From: Leifsonia sp. ALI-44-B
GTDB lineage: Bacteria > Actinomycetota > Actinomycetes > Actinomycetales > Microbacteriaceae
Length of the DNA: 64,000 nucleotides
Reading direction: 5' to 3'
NCBI RefSeq assembly: GCF_001984125.1
Contig: NZ_MTQL01000006.1
Coordinates: forward strand, 930,001-994,000
Part shown: positions 1 to 7,234 of the stretch, piece after piece
How positions within the stretch are numbered: position 1 is the first letter of the stretch
Layout: every line of letters starts with the position of its first letter
Notes under the pieces: generated by a model
What the model was told of the DNA's origin: nothing
Databases searched by the model: none
What the model saw: the letters and a program-made list of their open reading frames with translations, nothing else
Position numbers and translations under genes: made by a program

Positions 1-751
1 TATAGGGATGCTGCGGATCGGTGATGACCTGGAACCGTGAGCCGTGCTCGACGATCTCGCCCATGCGCATGACCGCGATCGTGTCGGCCAGCGCCGACAT
101 CACGCCGAGGTCGTGCGTGACGAGGATGATCGCGATGCCGAGTTCGTCGCACAGCGTGCGCAGAAGCCGCAGGATTCCGGCCTGCACCGTCACGTCGAGC
201 GCTGTGGTGGGTTCGTCGGCGATCAGCACCGACGGCTCGCACATGAGCGCCGAGGCGATGGCGATGCGCTGCAACTGCCCGCCCGAGAACTGGTGCGGGT
301 ACTTGCGCAGGGCCGCCTCGGGGCTCGGCACGGCGACGAGGCCCAGCATCTCGAGCGCCCGCTGCTTCGCAACCTTCTTCGACGCGCCCGTGTGGTGCCG
401 GTAGTGGTCGATCAGCTGCGCCTCGATCGTGAGCATGGGGTGCAGGCTCGCGGTCGGGTCTTGGAAGATCATGGCAATCTTGGCGCCGCGGTATTCGTTC
501 ATGGCGCGCTGCTTGAGCTGCGTGAGTTCGACACCCTCGAACCGGATGCTTCCACCCACGTTGGCGCCCGCGGGCAACAGCCCGCACACGGCGAGCCCCG
601 TCATGGTCTTGCCCGAGCCCGATTCGCCCGCGAGCCCCGTGATCTGGCCGGCCGGCACGTCGAGGTCGATGCCGCGCAGGATCTGCTTCTCGGCATCCCC
701 TCTCCCGAAGCTGAGGGTCAGTCCTTCAATGGTGATTCCGGATGCACTCAC
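1..751 (-). CDS. dppD: Peptide ABC transporter ATP-binding protein, DppD/OppD-like (C-terminus cut by window edge)
   Basis: This is the ATPase that powers import of di- or oligopeptides (or a related solute) through the two permeases encoded just upstream. The first 250 residues are visible: Walker A GESGSGKT at about 42-49, Q-loop near 97, signature FSGGQLQR at 155-162, Walker B VLIADEPTTALD at 175-186 and the switch His in VTHDLG. The last visible residues DPQHPY are the start of the oligopeptide-transporter C-terminal motif. The start is a GTG that overlaps the dppC stop by four bases, so translation is probably coupled. The missing 3' part could end shortly after or be a DppD-DppF fusion; this cannot be told. 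Substrate is inferred from family and operon only. Confidence 0.93.
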   Translation of the reverse strand, partial: MSASGITIEGLTLSFGRGDAEKQILRGIDLDVPAGQITGLAGESGSGKTMTGLAVCGLLPAGANVGGSIRFEGVELTQLKQRAMNEYRGAKIAMIFQDPTASLHPMLTIEAQLIDHYRHHTGASKKVAKQRALEMLGLVAVPSPEAALRKYPHQFSGGQLQRIAIASALMCEPSVLIADEPTTALDVTVQAGILRLLRTLCDELGIAIILVTHDLGVMSALADTIAVMRMGEIVEHGSRFQVITDPQHPY

Positions 752-1629
752 AGTGCCCTCCCCTGAACGGCTTCCTGCGAGCGCGGGTCGAGCGCGTCCC
801 GCAGCGCGTCGCCCAAGAAGTTGAAGGCGAGCACGACGGTGAGAATGGCGAGGCCCGGGAATGCGGCGATCCACCACGAGGAGAAGTTCTGCACGCCATC
901 CGACACCATGGCACCCCAGTCGGGTGTGGGCGGCACGGCACCGAGCCCCAGGAAGGAGAGGCCAGAGAGCAGCAGGATGGCGGTGCCCACGTCGAGCGTG
1001 GCGAGGACGACCACGGGCGACACGACGTTCGGCAGGATGTCTTTGCTGAGCGACGTGAACGGACCGTTGCCGAGCAGGCGGCCGGCCACCACGTATTCGG
1101 CGTTGCGCGCGCCCAGCACGAGCGAGCGCGTGACGCGGGCATAGGCCGGCCACGACACGATGAGCATGGCTATGACGGCGTTGGTCAGGCTGGGCCCGAG
1201 CGACGCGGCGATGACCATGGCCAGGATGATGGTCGGGAAGGCGAACACCAGGTCGGCGATGCGCATGATGGTCTCGTCGAGCGCCTTGCCGAAGTAGCCG
1301 GCGATGGCGCCCAAGACCGAGCCGATGAGCATGGCGAAGATCACGAGCATGAGGGCGAGCGGGATCGACACCTGTGCGCCGCTGATGACGCGCGACAGAA
1401 CGTCGCGACCCACCTGGTCGGTGCCGAACCAGTGCGCGGCGCTCGGTGCCTGCAGGCGGTCGAAGTCCTGCGCCAGCGGGTCGAACGGGCGGATGAGGGG
1501 TGCGAACACGGCGACCAGCAGCCAGAAGGCCACGATGACACCGCCCGTGATGGCGAGCGGCGTGCGCAGCTGCTTTGAGATGCGCAGACGCGAGCGGCGC
1601 TTGGTCTGAACGGCCAGGACGTCGGTCAT
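748..1629 (-). CDS. dppC: Peptide ABC transporter permease, DppC/OppC family
   Basis: A 293-residue inner-membrane permease subunit. An N-terminal OppC-type segment has a membrane span at about residues 25-46, followed by the conserved stretch with HWFGTDQVGRDV at about 67-78 that marks DppC/OppC proteins. The binding-protein-dependent transport domain follows with several hydrophobic spans and an EAA-type cytoplasmic loop that contacts the ATPase. The ATG start was chosen because it overlaps the stop codon of dppB (ATGA) and excludes an upstream stretch of arginine-rich translation that is the antisense-like shadow of dppB. It forms the channel with DppB. The family is certain; the transported solute is not shown by the sequence. 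Confidence 0.94.
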   Translation of the reverse strand: MTDVLAVQTKRRSRLRISKQLRTPLAITGGVIVAFWLLVAVFAPLIRPFDPLAQDFDRLQAPSAAHWFGTDQVGRDVLSRVISGAQVSIPLALMLVIFAMLIGSVLGAIAGYFGKALDETIMRIADLVFAFPTIILAMVIAASLGPSLTNAVIAMLIVSWPAYARVTRSLVLGARNAEYVVAGRLLGNGPFTSLSKDILPNVVSPVVVLATLDVGTAILLLSGLSFLGLGAVPPTPDWGAMVSDGVQNFSSWWIAAFPGLAILTVVLAFNFLGDALRDALDPRSQEAVQGRAL

Positions 1630-2696
1630 GCCACCCTCACTCTCGGGTCGATGAAGCCATAGAGAACGTCGACCAGGAAGTTGAGGCCGATGTAGACGAA
1701 GCCCACGACGAGGCCCACACCCATGATGGCGGGGAGGTCGAGCTTGGTAGCGGCCGAGTAGGCGTACTCGCCGAGGCCGTGCCACGAGTAGACCTTCTCG
1801 ACGAGCACGGTGCCCGACAGCAGCGAGCCGAAGGCGACGCCCAGCACCGTGATGATGGGCACGAGGGCGCCGCGCAACACGTAGCGCGTGACGACGACGC
1901 GGCCGGGCAGGCCCTTGGCGCGGGCGGCGCGCACGAAGTCCAGGTCGAGCACCTCGAGGATGGCCGAGCGGGCGAACCGCGTGAGCAGGCCGATCGTGTA
2001 GAGCGCCAACACCGAGGCGGGCAGGATGAGGTGAGCCACCGCATCCAGGAACGTGTCGACCTGCCCGGCGAGCAGCGAGTCGACCGTGAACAGCCCCGTG
2101 ACGGTGGGCGGCGGGATGGCCGCGGGTGACAGGCGGCCCGAACCCGGGAACCAGTGCAGCTGCGAGAAGAAGACGAAGTAGACGACGAGCGCGAGCCAGA
2201 ACGACGGCACCGAGATGCCGATGAGGCTCACGACGCGGATCATCTGGTCGGTGATGGTGCGACGCTTCAGGGCCGCCCACATGCCGAGGCCCACGCCGAT
2301 GACGATCGAGATGACGATGGCGGTGAGGGCGAGTTCGGCGGTGGCGGGGAAAGCGCGGCCGAGTTCATCCGCCACGGCACCGCGGGTCTGCTGCGACGTG
2401 CCGAGGTCGCCGTGCAGCAGGTTGGTGACATACGTCACGTATTGCACGGGCAGGGGCTTGTCGAGGCCGGCGTTCTCGCGAAACTGCGCGACGATCGCCG
2501 GGTCGGCCGCGGCCTGCTCGCCGAGCGCCGCCTGGACGGGGTCGGCGGGGACGAGGTTCGTGAGCGTGAACGTGACGAGCGTGACCCCGAGCATCAACAG
2601 GACCGTGAGGCCCAGGCGGATGCCGAGGTAGCGCGCGAGCGGGTGCAGACCCGCTCGCGCGCTCTTCGTCGGAGCGGTTTTACTGGATACCGGCAA
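1626..2696 (-). CDS. dppB: Peptide ABC transporter permease, DppB/OppB family
   Basis: The first permease of the peptide transporter, about 356 residues if it starts at the TTG at 2696. It has the DppB pattern: an N-terminal span (RLGLTVLLMLGVTLVTF), a large periplasm-facing loop with LVPADPVQAALG, then five further spans and the EAA loop around VRAARAKGLP. The start is uncertain. The reading frame stays open upstream, but that part overlaps the binding-protein gene and is arginine/proline-rich shadow sequence. The TTG at 2696 overlaps the binding-protein stop by 17 bases and has no good ribosome binding site, so translation is probably coupled. A CTG a few codons later is an alternative. The gene sits between the binding protein and dppC with overlaps on both sides. 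Confidence 0.9.
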   Translation of the reverse strand: MPVSSKTAPTKSARAGLHPLARYLGIRLGLTVLLMLGVTLVTFTLTNLVPADPVQAALGEQAAADPAIVAQFRENAGLDKPLPVQYVTYVTNLLHGDLGTSQQTRGAVADELGRAFPATAELALTAIVISIVIGVGLGMWAALKRRTITDQMIRVVSLIGISVPSFWLALVVYFVFFSQLHWFPGSGRLSPAAIPPPTVTGLFTVDSLLAGQVDTFLDAVAHLILPASVLALYTIGLLTRFARSAILEVLDLDFVRAARAKGLPGRVVVTRYVLRGALVPIITVLGVAFGSLLSGTVLVEKVYSWHGLGEYAYSAATKLDLPAIMGVGLVVGFVYIGLNFLVDVLYGFIDPRVRVA

Positions 2697-4263
2697 GATC
2701 GACGGTCCAGGCGGGGTTGAGCGGCACCGTCTTGATCGTGGTCGCGGTGACCACGTTCTGGGCGGGCTGCAGCAGCGGGATGAACGGGCCGGACGCGTTC
2801 TGGGCCTTCTGCAGGTCCTGGTACGCGGCGGCACGGGCGTCGGTGTCGGTCGCGGCGATCGCGGCGGCGGCGAGGTCGCTCACGGTCGGGTCGGCACCGG
2901 CAGCCCAGCCGGCGCGCAGGCCGACGAGTTCACCGGGCGTGAAGGCGAGGTAGTTCGACGGGTCCGGGAAGTCCGGGCCCCAGTACCAGAGGCCGACGGT
3001 CTCCTTGCCGTCGCGGTAGGAGTCGAGCTCCGTGGCGACGGGTGCGGGTGCGAGGGTGACGGTGATGCCGACGCTCTTCAGCTGCGCCTGCACCGATTCG
3101 GCGATGCTCTGCAGCGACAGACCCTGCACCGTGATGTCGTTCGGGAAGTTCAGCGTGACGGCCTCGCCGGCGTAACCGGATTCGGCGAGGGCGGCCTTCG
3201 CGGCGTCGGCGTCGAACTGGTTGCCGTCCTTCGCGTCGAGCGCACCGTTGAAGATCGAGGGGATGAATCCGCCAGGGCGCACCGAACCCTCACCCGAGAG
3301 GTCGACGATCTTGTCGTAGTCGATGCCGAGCTTGACGGCCTCGAGGAACTTGGGGTTGCTCGTGATCTTCGAGACGGACGGGTCTTGGTTCAGCAGCAGG
3401 AAGATCATGTAGCGCGAGGGGTTCGCGATGATCGAGACCTTCGAGTCGTCGAGCTCGGCGACCTGGTCGGGGTTCAGGTCGAGCGCGACCTGCGAGTCAC
3501 CGGCCTCGACGTTGAGCTTCTGCGTGGGGCCCTGCACGTTGCGCAGCACGACGCGCTCGTAGGCCGGCTTCGTTCCCGTGTATTCGGGGTTGGCCGTGAA
3601 GACCACCTGCGAGGCCGCGTCGAAGGACTCTAGCTTGTAGGGGCCAGAACCGGCCGATTCCTTGTTCAGGAACGCTTCGGCGTCGTCGTCGGCCGAGGCG
3701 CTGCCGCCGTTCTTCTCCACGATCTCCTGGTTGACCACGCCGAGGGCGGGGTTCGGCAGGATGAACGGGAGCGCCGGGTTGGGGGTCGCCGACGTCAGGG
3801 TCAGCGTCGTGTCAGAGGTCTTCTCGATCGTGATGCCGTCGAGCAGGAACGAGGGGTTGCCCTTCACGCCCTGCACGCGCTGCAGCGAGAACACGGCATC
3901 GTCGACGGTCACGTCGGTGCCGTCGGAGAACTTCTTGCCGTCTTTCATGGTCAGGGTGAGCACCGTGTTGTCGGCGTTCATCTCGTAGCTGGCGAGTCCG
4001 TCGACGGGCTTCGTCACGTCGTCACCGTCGAAGGTGAGGAGCGTTTCGTAGAGCGCCTTCGCGACGATCGACCCTGTGGTCTCGTATTCGCGGTTGGGGT
4101 CGGCGGTCTTCAGGTCGAACGAGGCGTCGACGACGAGGGATTTTCCGGAGGCGGCGTTCTCGGTGCCGCCCGCGGAGCAGGCTGTGAGGGCGAGAGCGGC
4201 GGCGACGACGAGGCCGACCGCTGCAGTGCCGCGTCGGGTAGCGCGGCGGGAGATTGGTGACAA
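2680..4263 (-). CDS. dppA: Peptide ABC transporter solute-binding lipoprotein (SBP family 5)
   Basis: A 527-residue extracellular lipoprotein that captures the substrate for DppBCD. The start is a TTG at 4261-4263, because AAGGAG lies seven bases upstream. This gives an ideal lipoprotein signal: charged MSPISRRATRRG, a hydrophobic stretch, and the lipobox LTAC with the lipidated Cys at about residue 30. The longer frame back to an ATG at 4329 has no such site and would spoil the signal. The mature part is a typical family 5 peptide/nickel binding protein, with the conserved segment near the start of the mature domain (TYNDEYxTTGS-like region reads REYETTGSIV). It is first in the operon and transcribed away from the Lrp-type regulator. 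Family 5 also includes binders of other solutes, so a peptide substrate is likely, not proven. Confidence 0.93.
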   Translation of the reverse strand: MSPISRRATRRGTAAVGLVVAAALALTACSAGGTENAASGKSLVVDASFDLKTADPNREYETTGSIVAKALYETLLTFDGDDVTKPVDGLASYEMNADNTVLTLTMKDGKKFSDGTDVTVDDAVFSLQRVQGVKGNPSFLLDGITIEKTSDTTLTLTSATPNPALPFILPNPALGVVNQEIVEKNGGSASADDDAEAFLNKESAGSGPYKLESFDAASQVVFTANPEYTGTKPAYERVVLRNVQGPTQKLNVEAGDSQVALDLNPDQVAELDDSKVSIIANPSRYMIFLLLNQDPSVSKITSNPKFLEAVKLGIDYDKIVDLSGEGSVRPGGFIPSIFNGALDAKDGNQFDADAAKAALAESGYAGEAVTLNFPNDITVQGLSLQSIAESVQAQLKSVGITVTLAPAPVATELDSYRDGKETVGLWYWGPDFPDPSNYLAFTPGELVGLRAGWAAGADPTVSDLAAAAIAATDTDARAAAYQDLQKAQNASGPFIPLLQPAQNVVTATTIKTVPLNPAWTVDLAGIQ

Positions 4264-4299
4264 GGTGGTGCTCCTTATCTGGTTGGAAGGATAGGGCTG

Positions 4300-4329
4300 A
4301 AAGTAGTGTGTTTGCCGATCATTCGTCAA
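4300..4329 (-). promoter_or_regulatory. Predicted promoter of the peptide transporter operon
   Basis: On the minus strand a TTGACG (-35, 4329-4324) and TACTTT (-10, 4305-4300) are separated by 18 bases. The predicted start point near 4293 leaves a leader of about 30 bases ending in the AAGGAG site of the TTG-started binding-protein gene. It lies in the 175-base divergent space with the Lrp-type gene, which may bind here. No clear Lrp palindrome was found. Confidence 0.5.
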
Positions 4330-4438
4330 TTACAGATTGCAACGTACGGAAAAAATGTCTCGAAATTCGTGCGGCGATGCCATAACCTCTCAAACACTCA
4401 CCCCGAGCACCCTCCCGTCTGGACAAATGGAGAAGACG

Positions 4439-5020
4439 ATGCAATTGGATGACACGCACGTTCGGATGCTGGAGCTACTGCGCGAGGACGGCCGCATGTC
4501 CGTCGCGGCCCTCGCCGAACACCTGGGCATCTCGCGCTCGAACGCCTATGCCCGGTATGAGGCGTTGCTGCGCTCGGGCGTCGTGAAGGGCGTGCACGCC
4601 GAGGTGGAGCCATCCGCTGTCGGCCTCGGGGTTGCGGCCATGGTGTTCATCACGCTGCGGCAGAGCCAGTGGGCCGACTTTCGCGCGCGGTTGTCGTCGG
4701 TGCAGGAGCTCGAGTACTTCGCGGTGACGACGGGCGAGCACGACGGCATGATGCTCGTGCGGGCGCCCGATGTGGCCGCCATCCACGAACTGGTCGCCAC
4801 GCAGCTGGCGCAGTGGCCCTCGATCAAAGCGACAACGACGGTGTTCGTGATGGACGAGGAGCGGGCGCAGGTGTCGCTGCGCATGGCGCGGTCGAGTCGC
4901 ACGTCGGTCGAGGATTCGGGCGAGCGCTTCGGCATGACCCGGTTCGTGCGCACGAGCGACGAGCGCGCGCAGCGGGTGCCCGAGCGGGCGCCGCGCGTGC
5001 CGGAGCGCCGGGCGCGGTAG
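4439..5020 (+). CDS. Lrp/AsnC family transcriptional regulator
   Basis: A 193-residue DNA-binding regulator. Residues about 1-50 form the AsnC-type winged helix-turn-helix (LELLREDGRMSVAALAEHLG, then ISRSNAYARYEALLRSGVV). Residues about 62-140 form the RAM ligand-binding domain (VFITLRQSQW, then YFAVTTGEHDGMMLV). The last 50 residues are an Arg/Glu-rich tail with repeats of VPER that is not part of the family fold. The ATG at 4439 was chosen because GGAGAAG lies just upstream; an earlier in-frame ATG at 4427 lacks a site. It is divergent from the peptide transporter operon, which suggests that it senses an amino acid or peptide product and controls that operon. The effector cannot be read from the sequence. 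Confidence 0.92.
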   Translation: MQLDDTHVRMLELLREDGRMSVAALAEHLGISRSNAYARYEALLRSGVVKGVHAEVEPSAVGLGVAAMVFITLRQSQWADFRARLSSVQELEYFAVTTGEHDGMMLVRAPDVAAIHELVATQLAQWPSIKATTTVFVMDEERAQVSLRMARSSRTSVEDSGERFGMTRFVRTSDERAQRVPERAPRVPERRAR

Positions 5021-5105
5021 AAGCGGTCAACCGCTGGATTCTCCGCGCCGTCGTGCTCGTGGGCGCGTGCCGAACGCGGGCGGGCGATGAGGTCTGCGTT
5101 GCCGG

Positions 5106-5492
5106 CTAGACCGTGACCTCGCGGCAGACGCTCACGTGGAGCTGGCCGTCGGGCGTCCGGAACTCCTCGGTGAGCAACAGACTGCCGTCGGTGTCACGCG
5201 AGATGACGGATGTCGCCGCACCCGTCGTGGTGTTGTCGTCGTGGCCGCGGTGCACGAAGTTCACGTCGATGCGGGCGTCGCGCCGCACACCGCAGAACCG
5301 CCCGACCGACACCGTGTCGCCGATGTACTCCCCCCACAGCACCCCGGACTTCTCGTGATAGACGAAGCGCGTCGGTGCGCTGGCATCCACCGCGCTCGCG
5401 GTCGACGAGACCATGTCGAAGACGCGGCGGTCGAGGTCGATCGCGAGAGTGTCGGCGGTGTCGGGGAGGTTCGTTCCTGTCATGACGCTCAT
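5106..5492 (-). CDS. Conserved hypothetical protein (misnamed 'N-acetylglutamate synthase'-like family)
   Basis: A 128-residue soluble protein with no signal peptide. The central part (FVYHEKSGVLWGEYIGDTVSVGRFCGV at about 43-69, split into short strands) and the end (DGSLLLTEEFRT) look like a small all-beta family that databases often label N-acetylglutamate synthase, although it has no acetyltransferase domain. The alternating short strands with Tyr/Trp and Gly repeats suggest a beta barrel or a lipocalin-like fold. The start could be the ATG at 5492 or the one three codons later; neither has a strong ribosome binding site. It stands alone between a regulator and a divergent peptidase. No function can be assigned. 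Confidence 0.7.
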   Translation of the reverse strand: MSVMTGTNLPDTADTLAIDLDRRVFDMVSSTASAVDASAPTRFVYHEKSGVLWGEYIGDTVSVGRFCGVRRDARIDVNFVHRGHDDNTTTGAATSVISRDTDGSLLLTEEFRTPDGQLHVSVCREVTV

Positions 5493-5665
5493 TGTGGAGA
5501 TCGGTCCGAAGGGCTGTCAACCGCGCCGCTATCCGTCCGCCGATCGGATCGCGCGGATCATCCGCCCGGGACGAATTTTCGAGAAACGGGCGCCGCCGCG
5601 GATGAATCGCCGAACGTGCTCGCGGCGACTTGACGGCTGCACTGCCCGGATGTCTTACTGGCAGC

Positions 5666-7078
5666 ATGTCTGCCGAACCGTTCGCGTTTCGCGATCCCCG
5701 CACCCAGCCGTTGCCCGACACCGACGCGTTCCGCTCCTATATGGCGGCCGATTGGGGACCGGTCGACCGACACGTCGATCTGGTCGCGGGGGCCGCGCAG
5801 TCGGCGGCGGGGCACCGAGCCGCGCTGAGCGCACAGTTCGCCGGCCGCACGCTCGTCGTGACGTCCGGCCGTCCGGCCGTGCGCGCCAACGATACCGAGT
5901 ACCCGTTCCGCGCCGACAGCGACTTCGTATGGCTGACCGCGTGCCAGGCCGAGGGTGCCGTGCTGATCATGACGCCAGCGGGCTCCGGACACGACGCCAC
6001 ACTCTTCATCCCCGAGCCCGCCCCGCCCGGCGACGAGGTGTTCTACGGCGACGCCCTGCGCGGCGAACTGTGGATCGGGCCCGTCGCGGGCCTCGCCGAC
6101 TGGTCTGCGGCGCTCGGCATCGACGTGCGCTCGCTCGACCTGCTCGACCGGGCCCTCGACGCACTCCCCGCGGATGCTCTCGGCGCCGGCGCACCCGAGC
6201 CTCGGACGGCGACGCGCGTGCGGGAGTCCGGCGAGCTGCTGATGGCTCTCTCAGCCGCGAAACTTGTCAAGGACGACTGGGAGGTCGGGCAGCTGCGCGC
6301 GGCCGTCGACGCCACCGTCGAAGGCTTCCGCTCGGTCATTCGTGAGCTGCCCTCGGCTCTCTCCTTCGGCGGCGAACGCTGGCTGCAGTCCACCTTCGAG
6401 CGCCACGCCCGCACCTTCGGCAACGGCGTCGGTTACTCGACTATCATCGGCAGCGGCCCGCACGCCCCCACCCTGCACTGGACGCGCTGCGACGGCCCGG
6501 TTCTCGCGGACCACGTCATCCTCATCGATGCGGGCGTCGAAGCGCGCACGCTCTACACGGCGGATGTCACGCGCTCGTTCCCCGCCGGCGGCACGTTCTC
6601 GCCAGCCCAGCGTCTCGTGCACGACCACGTGGAGCGCGCCCACCGCGCCGCCATGGCCCAGGTCGCCCCGGGCAAGACGTTCCTCGACATGCGCAACACC
6701 GCCTACGAATCCATCGCCACGTCGCTGCACGAGCTCGGCATCCTCACGGTCTCGGTCGACGAGGCCATGTCGCCGGAGGGCCAGCAGCACCGCCGCTACC
6801 TGCCGAGCGGCACGGGGCACCACCTGGGCCTCGACGTGCACGACTGCGCAAAGATCGGCGACGAACGCTACCTGCACGAACCGCTGCAGCCGGGCGCCGT
6901 CCTCACGGTCGAGCCGGGCCTCTACTTCCACGCCAACGACCTCACGGTCCCGCCGGAGCTGCGCGGCATCGGCGTGCGCCTCGAGGACGACCTGCTCGTC
7001 ACGTCGACGGGCCAAGACATCCTCTCGAGCGCGCTCCCCATCGACGCCGCCGGCATCGAAACCTGGATGCGCGGCTGA
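5666..7078 (+). CDS. pepP: Xaa-Pro aminopeptidase (M24B metallopeptidase, PepP-like)
   Basis: A 470-residue cytoplasmic enzyme that removes the N-terminal residue from peptides with proline in second place. An aminopeptidase P N-terminal domain (about 30-190) is followed by the pita-bread M24 catalytic domain. The five metal ligands are all present: Asp288 and Asp300 (ILIDAG...TADVTRSF), His385 (GTGHHLGLDVHD), Glu416 (TVEPGLYF) and Glu440 (GVRLEDD). The ATG at 5666 was preferred over an upstream in-frame TTG because homologues begin close to the FRDPRTQP stretch; the ribosome binding site is weak. It lies close to the peptide importer, which fits use of imported peptides, though it is not in the same operon. 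Confidence 0.95.
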   Translation: MSAEPFAFRDPRTQPLPDTDAFRSYMAADWGPVDRHVDLVAGAAQSAAGHRAALSAQFAGRTLVVTSGRPAVRANDTEYPFRADSDFVWLTACQAEGAVLIMTPAGSGHDATLFIPEPAPPGDEVFYGDALRGELWIGPVAGLADWSAALGIDVRSLDLLDRALDALPADALGAGAPEPRTATRVRESGELLMALSAAKLVKDDWEVGQLRAAVDATVEGFRSVIRELPSALSFGGERWLQSTFERHARTFGNGVGYSTIIGSGPHAPTLHWTRCDGPVLADHVILIDAGVEARTLYTADVTRSFPAGGTFSPAQRLVHDHVERAHRAAMAQVAPGKTFLDMRNTAYESIATSLHELGILTVSVDEAMSPEGQQHRRYLPSGTGHHLGLDVHDCAKIGDERYLHEPLQPGAVLTVEPGLYFHANDLTVPPELRGIGVRLEDDLLVTSTGQDILSSALPIDAAGIETWMRG

Positions 7079-7100
7079 TCCGGTCGGACTGACCGGTAGG

Positions 7101-7177
7101 TGGTGCCCCCACAGGGACTCGAACCCTGACTGAAGCGATTTTAAGTCGCCTGCCTCTGCCGATTGGGCTATGGGGGC
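7101..7177 (-). tRNA. tRNA with UAA anticodon (tRNA-Leu by anticodon), short variable loop
   Basis: A complete cloverleaf of 77 bases with encoded CCA. The acceptor stem is GCCCCCA/TGGGGGC, the discriminator A, and the T arm CAGGG-TTCGAGT-CCCTG. The anticodon stem is GGCGA/TCGCT around loop CTTAAAA, so the anticodon is TAA, which reads leucine UUA. The odd point is the five-base variable loop (TCAGT): bacterial leucine tRNAs normally have a long variable arm. All stems pair well, so it looks functional. The gene begins eight bases beyond the predicted ndh terminator. Confidence 0.9.
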
Positions 7178-7184
7178 TGGTGTG

Positions 7185-7220
7185 CGAAGAGCCCGCCCGG
7201 ATGCCGGGACGGGCTCTTCG
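7185..7220 (-). terminator. Terminator hairpin of the ndh operon
   Basis: A perfect 11-base stem (CGAAGAGCCCG with CGGGCTCTTCG) with a 14-base loop lies 14 bases after the ndh stop. It has no uridine tract. It ends just before the tRNA gene. Confidence 0.65.
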
Positions 7221-7234
7221 ACGTACTGCTGAGG

